Numbered from the stretch's first letter, positions 16,048-26,219 are shown. The stretch is DNA of 36,970 nt from Myroides injenensis M09-0166 (GCF_000246945.1 NZ_BAEX01000025.1:1-36970); one strand, 5' to 3'. The notes: generated from the sequence alone by a model not told the origin. Numbers and translations are program-made.

Positions 16048-17421
16048 CTAGTTGAATAAATTTAAGAGTATAGAAGGACATAGTCCTATTGTTATATTTA
16101 TAATTACAGCAATTACTCCTATAATTTTATAAGATGTAGGGATTTCTATTACCTCTGTGTTCTCTTCGTAATTTGAGTACATTGCTACAATTACTTTAAG
16201 GTAATAGTAGATACTTATAAAAGAATTAATTACTCCGAAAATTACTAGGGTGATAAAGCCATTATTTACGGCTTGTGTAAATAAAAAGAACTTACCAAAG
16301 AATCCAGCAAAAATTGGAATTCCTCCCATCGATAGTAATGCAATTGAAAGGACTAAAGCCATTAAAGGGCTTCGTTTTTCAAGTCCATAAAAATTACTGA
16401 TTAACTCATTGTCTTTATCCTTAGTCACTGCTATAAGTACTGTAAATGCTGCTATCCCCGCAATAGCATAAGCTGCTGCATAATAGAAAAGGTTAGAAGT
16501 TGAAGTTCCTAAAGCTGTTAAGGCAATCATCATAAATCCAGCATGAGAGATACCAGAATATGCTAATAATCGTTTCATATTATCTTGACAAATAGCCATT
16601 ATATTACCAACTGTCATTGTTAATATAGCTATTACTACAATTGCTGTGGTATAATGTTCTGGCATCTGAATAAGTAAATTGATACTTACTTTATATAAGG
16701 TTGCTACAGCTGCAACTTTAACTAAAGTACTCATCATTGCTGTGGTCAAACTCGGAGCTCCTTGATATACATCGGGAGCCCAAAAATGAAATGGAACTGC
16801 AGCTATTTTAAACAACATACCTATTACAATCATTAATACTCCTAATGAATACCATATTGGTAGGGGAGAAGATGAAGCAAGGGAACTTATTTCAACTATA
16901 TCGAATGAAGCCGTAGCACCATATACTAATGCTATTCCAAATAAGACAATACCAGAAGCGAAAGATCCTAATAGGAAATATTTCATAGCAGCTTCATTTG
17001 ATTTAATGTTCTTTCTATCTGCTCCACATAAAATATATAGAGTAATAGATAAAATTTCTAATCCTAAAAAGAACATTGCCATATTACCAAAACTTACCAT
17101 ACAAATGGCTCCCATAAGAAGAAAAAGTTTTAGAGAGATATAGTCTGCTATTTTTGAGAATTCTTTTTTATAAAATTCCTTACTTAACCCAACTAATAAA
17201 ATAGTTAAAGCAATAAATAAAGAAGAAAATGCTGAAGAAAATTTAGTTGAAATAAACATATTATTATAATATGCTTCAACAACGTTTATGTTACATATAG
17301 TATATCCTAATATGCCTAGTAATCCTATTATAGTCATAGGAATAACTATTTTGCGCAAATTAATAATTTCCGCTATAAGAACTAAAACCGCTAATACTCC
17401 AATTGCTATTAATGTGTTCAT
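16048..17421 (-). CDS. nuoN: NADH-quinone oxidoreductase subunit N
   Basis: Antiporter-like proton-pumping membrane subunit of respiratory complex I, 457 residues with about 14 helices. The conserved helix-5 Glu is Glu122 in FFLGLEILSITLY. The Lys helix and broken-helix region are LFKIAAVPFHFWAPDVYQGAP followed by STLVKVAA. It is the last gene of nuoA-N, 54 nt after nuoM, and is followed by the operon terminator. Confidence 0.96.
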   Translation of the reverse strand: MNTLIAIGVLAVLVLIAEIINLRKIVIPMTIIGLLGILGYTICNINVVEAYYNNMFISTKFSSAFSSLFIALTILLVGLSKEFYKKEFSKIADYISLKLFLLMGAICMVSFGNMAMFFLGLEILSITLYILCGADRKNIKSNEAAMKYFLLGSFASGIVLFGIALVYGATASFDIVEISSLASSSPLPIWYSLGVLMIVIGMLFKIAAVPFHFWAPDVYQGAPSLTTAMMSTLVKVAAVATLYKVSINLLIQMPEHYTTAIVVIAILTMTVGNIMAICQDNMKRLLAYSGISHAGFMMIALTALGTSTSNLFYYAAAYAIAGIAAFTVLIAVTKDKDNELISNFYGLEKRSPLMALVLSIALLSMGGIPIFAGFFGKFFLFTQAVNNGFITLVIFGVINSFISIYYYLKVIVAMYSNYEENTEVIEIPTSYKIIGVIAVIINITIGLCPSILLNLFN

Positions 17422-17475
17422 TTTATATATTTTGGAATTATATTCATCAGTAAAACTGAATCCTTAATATTTATA

Positions 17476-18909
17476 TTACTTAATGTAAGAAACGATTTCA
17501 ATTAATGAAGGCGTTATTAGATCTGAAAGTGGTTTTGGGTAAATACCAAAGAATAATACTAACACCACTAGAATACCTAATACGATGGTTTCTTGAACAT
17601 TTATATCTGTAAATAGTTTTGCATTAGTTTCTCCTAACATTGATTTTTGGAACATTCTTAACATATAGAATGCACCTAAAATAATTGTAGTTCCTCCAAT
17701 GATTGCATACCAAATATTAATTTGAGAAAGTCCAAACAATAAATTAAACTCTCCAATAAAACTAAATGTACCAGGCAAGCCTATTGATGCAAACATCAAG
17801 ATCATAAAGATTGAAGCAAATTTTGGTGCTTGTTGGCGTATGCCTCCCATTTCTCCAATCATTCTTGTTTGATATCTTCTATAGATAATTTCTGCAATGT
17901 AAAATAATCCTACAATTACGAAACCATGAGCAATCATTTGTAGTACTGCCCCACGGAGACCATCTAGTGTTAACGTGTAAGCACCAGCAGCGATTAATCC
18001 AACGTGAGCTAGTGATGAGTAAGCAAAGAAACGTTTAATATTTGATTGTTTTAATGCAACAATAGAACCATAAATAACTCCTATTAGGCATAAAACTAAT
18101 ATAGTAGGCATTAGTTCTTTCGCTGCAATAGGGCTAATTGGGATTTGCCAACGTATAATTGAATATAGTCCCATTTTAAGCATAATACCTGCTAATAACA
18201 TTGTACCAACTGTAGGTGCTTTTTCATAGGTAGATGCTTGCCATGTGTGGAAAGGAAATACTGGTATTTTAATTGCATAAGCAATGAAAAAAGATAAAAA
18301 GACCCAATATTGTTCTTTAGATGATAAATTCGAATTGTATAAATCTGCTAGTAAGAAACTACCTGTTTTTGTATATAGATAGATAAATCCAACGAGCATG
18401 AATAGTGATCCAGCAAAGGTATAAATGAAAAATTTAAATATTGCTTTTTTACGAATTTCGAATGTGTCGTTACCCCAAAGTAAGGCTATAAAATAAATTG
18501 GTAATAATGATAGTTCCCAAAAAATATAATATAAAAATCCATCTGATGCTAGGAATGTTCCAGTCATAGCGAAAGTCATAAACATTACTAATCCATAGAA
18601 TGTATTTGACTTTTCAATATGATTACCGAATGAAGTTAATATAATTAATGGTGTAAGAACAGTCGTAAGTAATGTTAATGCTAGCGAAAGTCCATCTGCC
18701 TTTAACGCAATGTAAATATTTGGATTACTTATCCATTGCGTGATATAACCACCATCTACACCAGAATTGTGTTGACAGATTAATATAAGAGTTTCTACGA
18801 AAGCAGCGATGCTAAATAACAAAGCTACTTTTGCAGCGGGCTTTTTACCTGCAATATAGGTAGCAAAAGCACCAACTAATAACGTTAATAAAAGTATTGT
18901 TACGTTCAT
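17476..18909 (-). CDS. nuoM: NADH-quinone oxidoreductase subunit M
   Basis: Antiporter-like subunit of complex I, 477 residues. The key Glu132 is in YYIFWELSLLPIYF. The channel region is AIKIPVFPFHTWQASTYEKAP followed by GIMLKMGLYS, with the expected lysines and broken helix. It starts 9 nt after the nuoL stop. Confidence 0.96.
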   Translation of the reverse strand: MNVTILLLTLLVGAFATYIAGKKPAAKVALLFSIAAFVETLILICQHNSGVDGGYITQWISNPNIYIALKADGLSLALTLLTTVLTPLIILTSFGNHIEKSNTFYGLVMFMTFAMTGTFLASDGFLYYIFWELSLLPIYFIALLWGNDTFEIRKKAIFKFFIYTFAGSLFMLVGFIYLYTKTGSFLLADLYNSNLSSKEQYWVFLSFFIAYAIKIPVFPFHTWQASTYEKAPTVGTMLLAGIMLKMGLYSIIRWQIPISPIAAKELMPTILVLCLIGVIYGSIVALKQSNIKRFFAYSSLAHVGLIAAGAYTLTLDGLRGAVLQMIAHGFVIVGLFYIAEIIYRRYQTRMIGEMGGIRQQAPKFASIFMILMFASIGLPGTFSFIGEFNLLFGLSQINIWYAIIGGTTIILGAFYMLRMFQKSMLGETNAKLFTDINVQETIVLGILVVLVLFFGIYPKPLSDLITPSLIEIVSYIK

Positions 18910-18918
18910 TTTTCTAAG

Positions 18919-20805
18919 TTATCTTGCAATGAATAAATAATATAAAATCAAACAGATTCCAAATACAAAAGCGAATAAGTACAAACCTATATTACCATTT
19001 TGTGCTTTTTTACCTTGTAGTGATAACCCATCTGCTATTTTTCCTAATCCTAATACTGTTTCTGATAAAGCTACTTCCACAACATCTTTTAAGAAAGTTG
19101 AAAGTAGATAGATTGGTTTAACAATTAACTTCATATAGATTTCATCTATATAATATTTATTGTAAAGTACTTTGTGGAAACCAGTAATTTTTTCATCTTC
19201 TTGTGGAACTTCGCTTTCCATAATATATTTATAGTAAGCAATTCCTAAACCAATTATAAAACCAATAGTAGCAACAGCCATCAAAATATACTCTGTTATA
19301 CCTAAAGAGTGATGACTATTAGCTGCGCTTTTTACTATAATTGGTTGTAAGTATTCAAATAACCAACTATTGCCAGGTAAGCTGATGACACCACCAATCA
19401 CTGCTAATATTGCTAATATCCATAAAGGAATAGTAATTGAAGCAGGACTTTCATGTAAGTGATTTTTCTGTTCTTGAGTACCTCTAAAGTTTTTAAAGAA
19501 TGTAAGAAATAACAATCTAAACATATAGAAAGCTGTCATTATTGACGCTAATGATCCAATAATATATAATACTTTATTATGATTAAAAGCGGTCATTAAT
19601 ATTTCATCTTTAGAGAAGAAACCTGAGAAGAAAGGAAACCCTGAGATTGCCAAAGTCGCAAGTAAGAAAGTAATATAAGTTGCTTTCATAAATTTACTTA
19701 AACCACCCATTTTACGCATATCTTGTTCACCTCCCATTGCATGAATTACAGAACCTGACCCTAGGAATAGACAAGCTTTAAAGAAAGCATGTGTAATTAC
19801 GTGGAACACTGCAATTTCATAAGCTCCAAATCCTATAGCCATAAACATTAATCCCAATTGAGATACTGTTGAATAAGCTAAAACTTTTTTAATATCTGTT
19901 TGTACTAAACCAATTGTTGCAGCGAATAATGCTGTAAATGCTCCTACAATTGCAATTATATTTTGCACTTGAGGTGCAAGGTCGAAAACAAAGTTTAGTC
20001 TTGTGATTAAGAAAATACCAGCAGTAACCATTGTTGCAGCGTGTATTAAAGCTGAAACTGGTGTTGGTCCAGCCATCGCATCAGGTAACCATGTATACAA
20101 TGGAATTTGAGCACTTTTACCTACGGCACCTATAAATAGAGCTAAAGCTGCCCAACCAATCCAAGTATTAATTTGATGATTAGTACCATGCATTAAAGCT
20201 TCTTTGATTGTCATGTAATCTAATGAATGGAATAAAAAAGCCAAAATGAATACACCAACTAAGAAACCTAAATCTCCAATTCTGTTCATAATAAAGGCTT
20301 TTTTTGCTGCATCATTATAAGATTGATTTTTATGCCAAAAACCAATTAGTAAATAAGAGCAAAGTCCTACACCTTCCCATCCAATAAATGTGATTAATAG
20401 GTTACTACCTGCTACAAGAACAATCATAAAAAAGATAAACAAATTAAGGTAACCAAAGAATTTACCATAATTTTCATCTCCTTTCATATAGCTTGTAGAG
20501 TACCAATGAATCAATGTTCCAATTCCAGTCACAAATAATAACCATAATAAGGAAAGTTGATCTAACAAGAAACCAAAAGAGATTTTGAAGTTTGCTACTT
20601 CAATCCATTCAAATAGGTTTCCTTGTATTGGCGTTTTTGTTGTGTTAACTTGAATGAAAGCAACAACTGTAATAATAAATGAAATTAAAACTGCCAAGGT
20701 TGCTATAATTCCAGAACCATTACCTAGTTTTTTCCCAAAGAAAAGATTAACTAAGGCCCCTAATAAAGGGACTAATAATAAAAGTAAAATTACGTTTGTA
20801 TCCAT
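18919..20805 (-). CDS. nuoL: NADH-quinone oxidoreductase subunit L
   Basis: The distal antiporter-like pump subunit, 628 residues. The helix-5 Glu144 is in FIGWEGVGLCSYLLIGFW. The proton-path region reads GKSAQIPLYTWLPDAMAGPTP followed by ALIHAATMVTAG. The extra C-terminal length contains the long lateral helix that runs along NuoM and NuoN and ends in a final transmembrane helix. It starts 6 nt after the nuoK stop. Confidence 0.97.
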   Translation of the reverse strand: MDTNVILLLLLVPLLGALVNLFFGKKLGNGSGIIATLAVLISFIITVVAFIQVNTTKTPIQGNLFEWIEVANFKISFGFLLDQLSLLWLLFVTGIGTLIHWYSTSYMKGDENYGKFFGYLNLFIFFMIVLVAGSNLLITFIGWEGVGLCSYLLIGFWHKNQSYNDAAKKAFIMNRIGDLGFLVGVFILAFLFHSLDYMTIKEALMHGTNHQINTWIGWAALALFIGAVGKSAQIPLYTWLPDAMAGPTPVSALIHAATMVTAGIFLITRLNFVFDLAPQVQNIIAIVGAFTALFAATIGLVQTDIKKVLAYSTVSQLGLMFMAIGFGAYEIAVFHVITHAFFKACLFLGSGSVIHAMGGEQDMRKMGGLSKFMKATYITFLLATLAISGFPFFSGFFSKDEILMTAFNHNKVLYIIGSLASIMTAFYMFRLLFLTFFKNFRGTQEQKNHLHESPASITIPLWILAILAVIGGVISLPGNSWLFEYLQPIIVKSAANSHHSLGITEYILMAVATIGFIIGLGIAYYKYIMESEVPQEDEKITGFHKVLYNKYYIDEIYMKLIVKPIYLLSTFLKDVVEVALSETVLGLGKIADGLSLQGKKAQNGNIGLYLFAFVFGICLILYYLFIAR

Positions 20806-20811
20806 GCGGAA

Positions 20812-21132
20812 TTATCCTTTTAGGTTTTTTAATTTATCAATATCAATTGATCCAATATTTCTATAAATAGAGACTAATATCGCAAGTCCTACTGCTACTT
20901 CTGCCGCTGCTACTGCCATCGTAAAGAATACGAATACTTGTCCTTGTGCATCTTGGTGATAAGTTGAAAAAGCAACTAATAGCATATTAGCGGAGTTTAA
21001 CATTATTTCAATACACATAAACATAACAATTGCATTACGTCTAAATAAAATACCAAATACTCCTATACAAAATAGTATAATTGATAAGTAGATGTATTTG
21101 TCTATGCCGATTATTTCAATTACATTTTCCAT
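20812..21132 (-). CDS. nuoK: NADH-quinone oxidoreductase subunit K
   Basis: Small three-helix membrane subunit of complex I, 106 residues, normal for NuoK. The conserved Glu in the second helix is in MCIEIMLNSANMLLVAFS, and the third helix has the Glu of AEVAVGLAI. It starts 2 nt after the nuoJ stop. Confidence 0.95.
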   Translation of the reverse strand: MENVIEIIGIDKYIYLSIILFCIGVFGILFRRNAIVMFMCIEIMLNSANMLLVAFSTYHQDAQGQVFVFFTMAVAAAEVAVGLAILVSIYRNIGSIDIDKLKNLKG

Positions 21133-21134
21133 AA

Positions 21135-21650
21135 TTAAGCTGCTTTTTCGGTTTTATCTTTTTTAGATATTAATACCGCTCCTATCATTGCAAGTAATAA
21201 TAATACTGCTACCATTTCAAAAGGGAGAACGTATTTATCAAATAATATTTTACCTAGTACTTGTACTGATTGAAAATCTTCTCCTGTATTCGCATATTGT
21301 AATTCATATACTTGAGTTCCTCTCATTGTAATAGAAAGAAGAAGTATTCCTAATAAACAAAATGCTACAGTAGCAACTATTTTAGTAATAAAAGGCTTAG
21401 ATACTTCATGACTAATATTAAGGTTCATTAACATTATTGTAAATAACATTAATATCATAATTGCTCCAGAATAAACCATTATGTGAACCATTCCTAAAAA
21501 CTGAGAGTTAAGTAGAATGTAATGCCCAGCTATAGAGAAAAAACTTACTACTAACCACAGTGCACTGTGAATAGGATTTTTACTCAATAAAGTTAGAGCC
21601 GCGCTTCCTAGCGTGATTGTTGCTAGTATATAAAATAATATTTCTATCAT
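21135..21650 (-). CDS. nuoJ: NADH-quinone oxidoreductase subunit J
   Basis: Five-helix membrane subunit of 171 residues. The conserved third helix MVYSGAIMILMLFTIMLMN is clear; in the family this helix carries the pi-bulge linked to quinone-coupled conformational change. The C-terminus is a charged cytoplasmic tail (SKKDKTEKAA). It lies 2 nt from both nuoI and nuoK. Confidence 0.94.
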   Translation of the reverse strand: MIEILFYILATITLGSAALTLLSKNPIHSALWLVVSFFSIAGHYILLNSQFLGMVHIMVYSGAIMILMLFTIMLMNLNISHEVSKPFITKIVATVAFCLLGILLLSITMRGTQVYELQYANTGEDFQSVQVLGKILFDKYVLPFEMVAVLLLLAMIGAVLISKKDKTEKAA

Positions 21651-21652
21651 AA

Positions 21653-22198
21653 TTAAGCTTGATTCTGTTGATTAGTATTCTGAATTGCTGCTTCTAACGG
21701 CATAACTAATTTATCTTTACCAAAGATAAAGTTCTCACGGTTAATATCAGCTTTAGCAAGTTGCTTAGATTTAGTCAAGTAAATTGCTTGTTTTGGGCAA
21801 GCTTCTTCACATAAACCACAAAATATACATCTCAACATATTGATTTCATATATTTCAGCATATTTTTCCTCGCGGTATAGATGTTTTTCTTCTTGTTTTC
21901 TTTCAGCTGCTTTCATTGTAATAGCTTCTGCAGGGCATGATAATGCACATAAACCACAAGCTGTACAACGTTCTCTTCCTTCCTCATCTCTCATTAGCAT
22001 ATGTCTACCTCTGTAAACTGGACTAAATGGGCGAGTTTGTTCTGGATAAGATATTGTTACCTTTTTCTTAAACATGTGTTTCAAGGTAACCATCATTCCT
22101 TTGAAGATCGCTACTAAATATATTCGTTCAGACCAAGTCAGCGTCTTATCTGATACTGTCTTTTTTCTTCCTGATAATGAGTAAGTATTTGATGACAT
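21653..22198 (-). CDS. nuoI: NADH-quinone oxidoreductase subunit I
   Basis: Peripheral-arm ferredoxin subunit of 181 residues carrying clusters N6a and N6b, which pass electrons to NuoB. Two complete CxxCxxCxxxCP motifs are seen: Cys78/81/84/88 in CTACGLCALSCP and Cys124/127/130/134 in CIFCGLCEEACP. An amphipathic N-terminal segment would sit on the membrane. It starts 6 nt after the nuoH stop. Confidence 0.96.
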   Translation of the reverse strand: MSSNTYSLSGRKKTVSDKTLTWSERIYLVAIFKGMMVTLKHMFKKKVTISYPEQTRPFSPVYRGRHMLMRDEEGRERCTACGLCALSCPAEAITMKAAERKQEEKHLYREEKYAEIYEINMLRCIFCGLCEEACPKQAIYLTKSKQLAKADINRENFIFGKDKLVMPLEAAIQNTNQQNQA

Positions 22199-22204
22199 GT
22201 TTAA

Positions 22205-23236
22205 TTATTTAATTAGTAATATAACAACTGCTGTAACAACTAAATTAATTAGTGCTAGAGGGATCAACGTTTTCCAACCTAAATTCATTAGCTGGTCATA
22301 TCTAAAACGGGGAAGTGTCCAACGTACCCACATAAATACAAATATGAAGAAACATATTTTAATGAATAATACTATTATTCCTATTGTATTTGCAATGTTA
22401 ACACCCCAATTTTCAACTGCCCAAGATATACCTGGATAGTTATATGCTCCAAAATATAATACAGAGATTATAGTTGCGGAGATAAATAAATTAGCATATT
22501 CAGCAAAAAGATAGAAACCCATCTTCATTGAAGAATATTCAGTATGGAAACCACCAATTAATTCTTGTTCACATTCTGCTAAGTCGAAAGGAGCTCTATT
22601 GGTTTCAGCAAATGAACAAATTAGAAAAATTAAAAAACCAACAGGTTGGTAGAAAACATTCCAATTCATTCCTGATTGTTGCAAAGCGATTTCACGCATA
22701 CTTAATGATTGTGTCATTAATAGTAAACCAATTAATGATAATCCCATTGCAATTTCATAAGAAATCATTTGTGATGCAGCACGAATACCACTCATTAATG
22801 AATACTTATTGTTAGATGCCCATGCTCCAATCATTATTCCATATACCCCCACTGATAAAACAGCTAAAATATATAGTAGACCTACATTAATATCTGCAGC
22901 TTGAAGTATGATATCTCTTCCAAATAAATGGAATTTGTCTCCCCAAGGAATAACAGCACTTGTCATTAGTGCTAATGTCATTGCTAGAAAGGGACCAAAT
23001 TTGAAAAGGAATTTGTTAGGAGTATTTGGTTCATATTCTTCTTTAGCAAATAATTTTAAACCATCTGCTAACGGCTGTAGGACTCCTCCTTTTCCAGCGC
23101 GGTTAGGTCCTATACGATCTTGTATCCATGCTGCTATTTTACGCTCTGCTAGGGTAGCATACATTGCCATCAACATAGTGATCGCAAAAACAACAACAAT
23201 GATAACCGCTTTATCTATAATAATAGTCTTATCCAT
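22205..23236 (-). CDS. nuoH: NADH-quinone oxidoreductase subunit H
   Basis: Membrane subunit that forms the quinone channel entry at the junction of the arms, 343 residues and about eight or nine helices. Typical signatures are ERKIAAWIQDRIGPNRAG, then FAETNRAPFDLAECEQELIGG with its conserved acids, and FMWVRWTLPRFRYDQLM near the end. It starts 12 nt after the nuoG stop. Confidence 0.97.
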   Translation of the reverse strand: MDKTIIIDKAVIIVVVFAITMLMAMYATLAERKIAAWIQDRIGPNRAGKGGVLQPLADGLKLFAKEEYEPNTPNKFLFKFGPFLAMTLALMTSAVIPWGDKFHLFGRDIILQAADINVGLLYILAVLSVGVYGIMIGAWASNNKYSLMSGIRAASQMISYEIAMGLSLIGLLLMTQSLSMREIALQQSGMNWNVFYQPVGFLIFLICSFAETNRAPFDLAECEQELIGGFHTEYSSMKMGFYLFAEYANLFISATIISVLYFGAYNYPGISWAVENWGVNIANTIGIIVLFIKICFFIFVFMWVRWTLPRFRYDQLMNLGWKTLIPLALINLVVTAVVILLIK

Positions 23237-23248
23237 TCTAGTGCTGAT

Positions 23249-24274
23249 TTATTCTTTAGATTCGTGTTCTGTGAAAGGAATTTCTTTCATACTTATCTTA
23301 ATGCGGTCTTTCGGACGTCCTTCTAATATTTGTTTTTCTGTTTTCATAACCACTTTGTTTAACTTATTAGTGTAGTTATTTTGGTTAATAACAGAGAATT
23401 TTTCAAATTTTCTAGGTCCTTCAATTACCCAATCTTTTGTGTCTTTGTGTTCGAAACGACATTCATTACAGATAAATTCTTCAACTTCGTGAAATTCATC
23501 TTTTCTTGCAGTAACTCTTTGTATTTCTTCACCAAACATCCATAATGTAACTTTACCTGAACAAGTCGGACAGTTTCTGTGAGCATTATATGGTTTGTTA
23601 AACCAAACACGTGATTTAAATCTAAATGTTTTGTCAGTTAATGCTCCTACAGGACATACGTCAATCATATTTCCTGAAAATTCATTGTCAATTGCCGCAG
23701 ATATATAGGTAGAGATTTGTGCGTGTTCTCCTCTTCCACAAACACCATGAACACGTTTATCTGTTAATTGCTCCGCTGTTTTTACACAACGATAACAAAG
23801 TATACAACGATTCATATGAAGTTGAATGTTATCTCCTATATTTTCAGGCTCGAATGTTCTTTTCTCTTCCTTATATCTTTTTTGCTCTTTACCATGATTA
23901 AAGGCCAAGTTTTGTAAATCACATTCACCTGCTTGGTCACAGACTGGGCAATCAAGAGGATGGTTGATAAGTAAAAATTCTGTAACTGCTTTTCTCGCTT
24001 CTAAAACACGTGGCGAAGATATACTTTTTACCTCCATACCATCCATAACTCCTGTTTTACAAGAAGCCATTAGTTTTGGCATAGGTCTTGGATCTGCTTC
24101 ACTACCTTTAGACACTTCTACTAGGCAAGCGCGACATTTACCACCAGTTCCTTCTAATTTCGAGTAGTAGCACATTGCTGGAGGTACAGATTCGCCTCCA
24201 ATCATTCTTGCTGCTTGTAGAATTGTTGTTCCTGGTTCTACGTCTATTTCATGTCCGTCTATAGTAACTTTCAT
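23249..24274 (-). CDS. nuoG: NADH-quinone oxidoreductase subunit G, short form
   Basis: Iron-sulfur subunit of the NADH module. At 341 residues it is far shorter than the 700-900 of E. coli-type NuoG because the molybdopterin-fold domain is absent. The cluster sites are complete: 2Fe-2S N1b with Cys35/47/50/72; N5 with His105 and Cys109/112/118; N4 with Cys157/160/163/207. Beyond them lie a CPTC (235/238) and a CNEC (269/272), a reduced version of the N7 region in which the third N7 Cys is replaced by Val242. The end is a charged tail. The frame is intact and nuoH starts normally 12 nt on, so this is a natural short form rather than a truncation. Confidence 0.93.
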   Translation of the reverse strand: MKVTIDGHEIDVEPGTTILQAARMIGGESVPPAMCYYSKLEGTGGKCRACLVEVSKGSEADPRPMPKLMASCKTGVMDGMEVKSISSPRVLEARKAVTEFLLINHPLDCPVCDQAGECDLQNLAFNHGKEQKRYKEEKRTFEPENIGDNIQLHMNRCILCYRCVKTAEQLTDKRVHGVCGRGEHAQISTYISAAIDNEFSGNMIDVCPVGALTDKTFRFKSRVWFNKPYNAHRNCPTCSGKVTLWMFGEEIQRVTARKDEFHEVEEFICNECRFEHKDTKDWVIEGPRKFEKFSVINQNNYTNKLNKVVMKTEKQILEGRPKDRIKISMKEIPFTEHESKE

Positions 24275-24321
24275 AAACTGTGCTTTATTTTAACTGAATT
24301 AGGTTAATAATTCAATGTATA

Positions 24322-25680
24322 TTATTTATTAATCAAATGTTTTATATTTTCGAAAGGCTCTTTTACAAAGTGATTTCTGTCCTTTACCTTTTCTGGATAT
24401 AAAACGTGATATTCAAATTCATCTCTAAAATGTCTCAAAGCAGCAGCAACTGGCCATGCAGCAGCATCTCCTAATGGACATATGGTATTACCTTCTATTT
24501 TACTTTGGATATCCCATAGCAAGTCTATGTCATCCATTGTTCCTTGTCCTGTCTCAATGCGATACAATACTTTCTCTAACCATCCAGTTCCTTCTCTACA
24601 AGGTGAACATTGACCACAGCTTTCATGAGCGTAGAAACGTGCAAAATTCCAAGTGTTTCTAACTATACATGCCGTGTCATTATAAACTATGAAACCTCCT
24701 GACCCCATCATTGATCCAGTAGCAAATCCTCCGTCAGATAATGATTCATATGACATTAAACGATCTTGACCTTCTGCTGTCTTATAGATTAAATCAATAG
24801 GTAAAATAGGCACTGATGACCCACCGGGAATTAAAGCTTTTAACGGTCTATCATTCATCATTCCTCCACAGTATTCATCTGAATTAATGAATTCATCAAC
24901 TGTAAGTCCTAATTCAATCTCATAGACTCCTGGATTTTTGATATGTCCTGAAGCAGATATTAATTTAGTTCCTGTAGATCTACCAATCCCAATTTTGGAA
25001 TAATCCTCACCAGAATTATTTACAATCCATGGCACATTAGAAATAGATTCTACGTTATTTACTACAGTTGGATTCGACCATAGTCCACTTACTGCTGGGA
25101 AAGGCGGTTTTATACGTGGATTTCCTCTTTTTCCTTCTAGTGATTCGATTAATGCAGTTTCTTCTCCGCATATATATGCTCCTGCGCCACAGTGCACATG
25201 AAGATCGAGAGAATAGTCTGTTCCTAAGATATTTTTACCTAACCACCCTGCAGCGTAAGCTTCTTTTATAGCTCTTTCTAATATCTTAAAAACCCACATA
25301 TATTCACCTCGAATATATATATAAGATAAGTTTGCTCCTAATGCATAACTTGATGTTATCATCCCTTCAATTAGTAGGTGAGGGATGTGTTCCATTAGAT
25401 ATCTATCTTTAAATGTTCCTGGTTCAGATTCATCGGCATTACATACAAGATGTCTTGGCTTTCCAGATTTCTTATCTATAAAGCTCCATTTTAATCCTAC
25501 TGGGAATCCAGCACCTCCACGACCTCTTAATCCAGAAGCTTTTACTTCTTCTGTAACTTCATCCGGTGTCATTGTTTTCAATGCTTTCTCTACAGAACTA
25601 TATCCGCCATTTTGACGATATACATCATAAGATTTGATTCCTGGGATATTGATTTTATCTAATAATATTTTTGTTGCCAT
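24322..25680 (-). CDS. nuoF: NADH-quinone oxidoreductase subunit F
   Basis: NADH-oxidising flavoprotein subunit of 452 residues. The glycine-rich NADH/FMN motif LRGRGGAGFPVGLKW is at 51-65, CNADESEPGTFKDR follows, and the 4Fe-4S cluster N3 ligands are Cys355, Cys358 and Cys361 (ESCGQCSPCREG) and Cys401 (TICPLGD). It starts 4 nt after the nuoE stop and works with NuoE and NuoG as the NADH dehydrogenase module. Confidence 0.97.
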   Translation of the reverse strand: MATKILLDKINIPGIKSYDVYRQNGGYSSVEKALKTMTPDEVTEEVKASGLRGRGGAGFPVGLKWSFIDKKSGKPRHLVCNADESEPGTFKDRYLMEHIPHLLIEGMITSSYALGANLSYIYIRGEYMWVFKILERAIKEAYAAGWLGKNILGTDYSLDLHVHCGAGAYICGEETALIESLEGKRGNPRIKPPFPAVSGLWSNPTVVNNVESISNVPWIVNNSGEDYSKIGIGRSTGTKLISASGHIKNPGVYEIELGLTVDEFINSDEYCGGMMNDRPLKALIPGGSSVPILPIDLIYKTAEGQDRLMSYESLSDGGFATGSMMGSGGFIVYNDTACIVRNTWNFARFYAHESCGQCSPCREGTGWLEKVLYRIETGQGTMDDIDLLWDIQSKIEGNTICPLGDAAAWPVAAALRHFRDEFEYHVLYPEKVKDRNHFVKEPFENIKHLINK

Positions 25681-25684
25681 ATTA

Positions 25685-26215
25685 CTATTTGTCGTGAAGA
25701 ATTACTTTTCCTGCTCTGCAATCTTCGATGATTTGATCTATTTTTTCTTCTGTTAAGTGTTCCTTGTAAAAATCTCCCACTTGCATCATTGGAGCGTATC
25801 CACAAGCACCTAAACATTGTACACCTACAACTGAAAACATACCATCTTCAGTTGTTTCACCTGGTTTGATACCAAGTTTTTCACAAGTGTATTCAAGTAT
25901 ATCATCTGCACCTCTTATTCCACAGCAAGAAGTTAAACAGAATTCAAACATATATTTTCCTACTGGCTTTAGGTTGTACATTGTATAAAATGTTGCAACC
26001 TCGTAAACTTCAATTGGTGTTATTCCTAATATTTCAGCTACTTTATCCATTAATTCAGCACTTAACCAATTATCATGTGCATCTTGTACAGCATGTAATA
26101 CTGGTAATAAAGCTGATTTCTTTTTGTCAGCAGGGTAGTGACTTAACAACTCATTTATGCGTTGTTCTAGTTCAGCTGTTATATTAATAGTTTGTTTGTA
26201 TTTTTTAGTCTCCAT
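25685..26215 (-). CDS. nuoE: NADH-quinone oxidoreductase subunit E
   Basis: Thioredoxin-like 2Fe-2S subunit holding cluster N1a. The ligands are Cys93 and Cys98 in FCLTSCCGIRG and Cys134 and Cys138 in QCLGACGYAP. Two ATGs are possible: 26227, overlapping the nuoD stop by 8 nt, and 26215. I chose 26215 because METKKYKQTINIT is how the family usually begins; the longer form would add only MHNI. Confidence 0.94.
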   Translation of the reverse strand: METKKYKQTINITAELEQRINELLSHYPADKKKSALLPVLHAVQDAHDNWLSAELMDKVAEILGITPIEVYEVATFYTMYNLKPVGKYMFEFCLTSCCGIRGADDILEYTCEKLGIKPGETTEDGMFSVVGVQCLGACGYAPMMQVGDFYKEHLTEEKIDQIIEDCRAGKVILHDK

Positions 26216-26219
26216 GATA

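Noticed and set aside
22205-24274. Possible truncation or frameshift of nuoG
   Set aside because: The frame ends cleanly 12 nt before nuoH, no molybdopterin-domain coding is found in any frame nearby, and the remaining motifs are intact. A natural short form explains it better.
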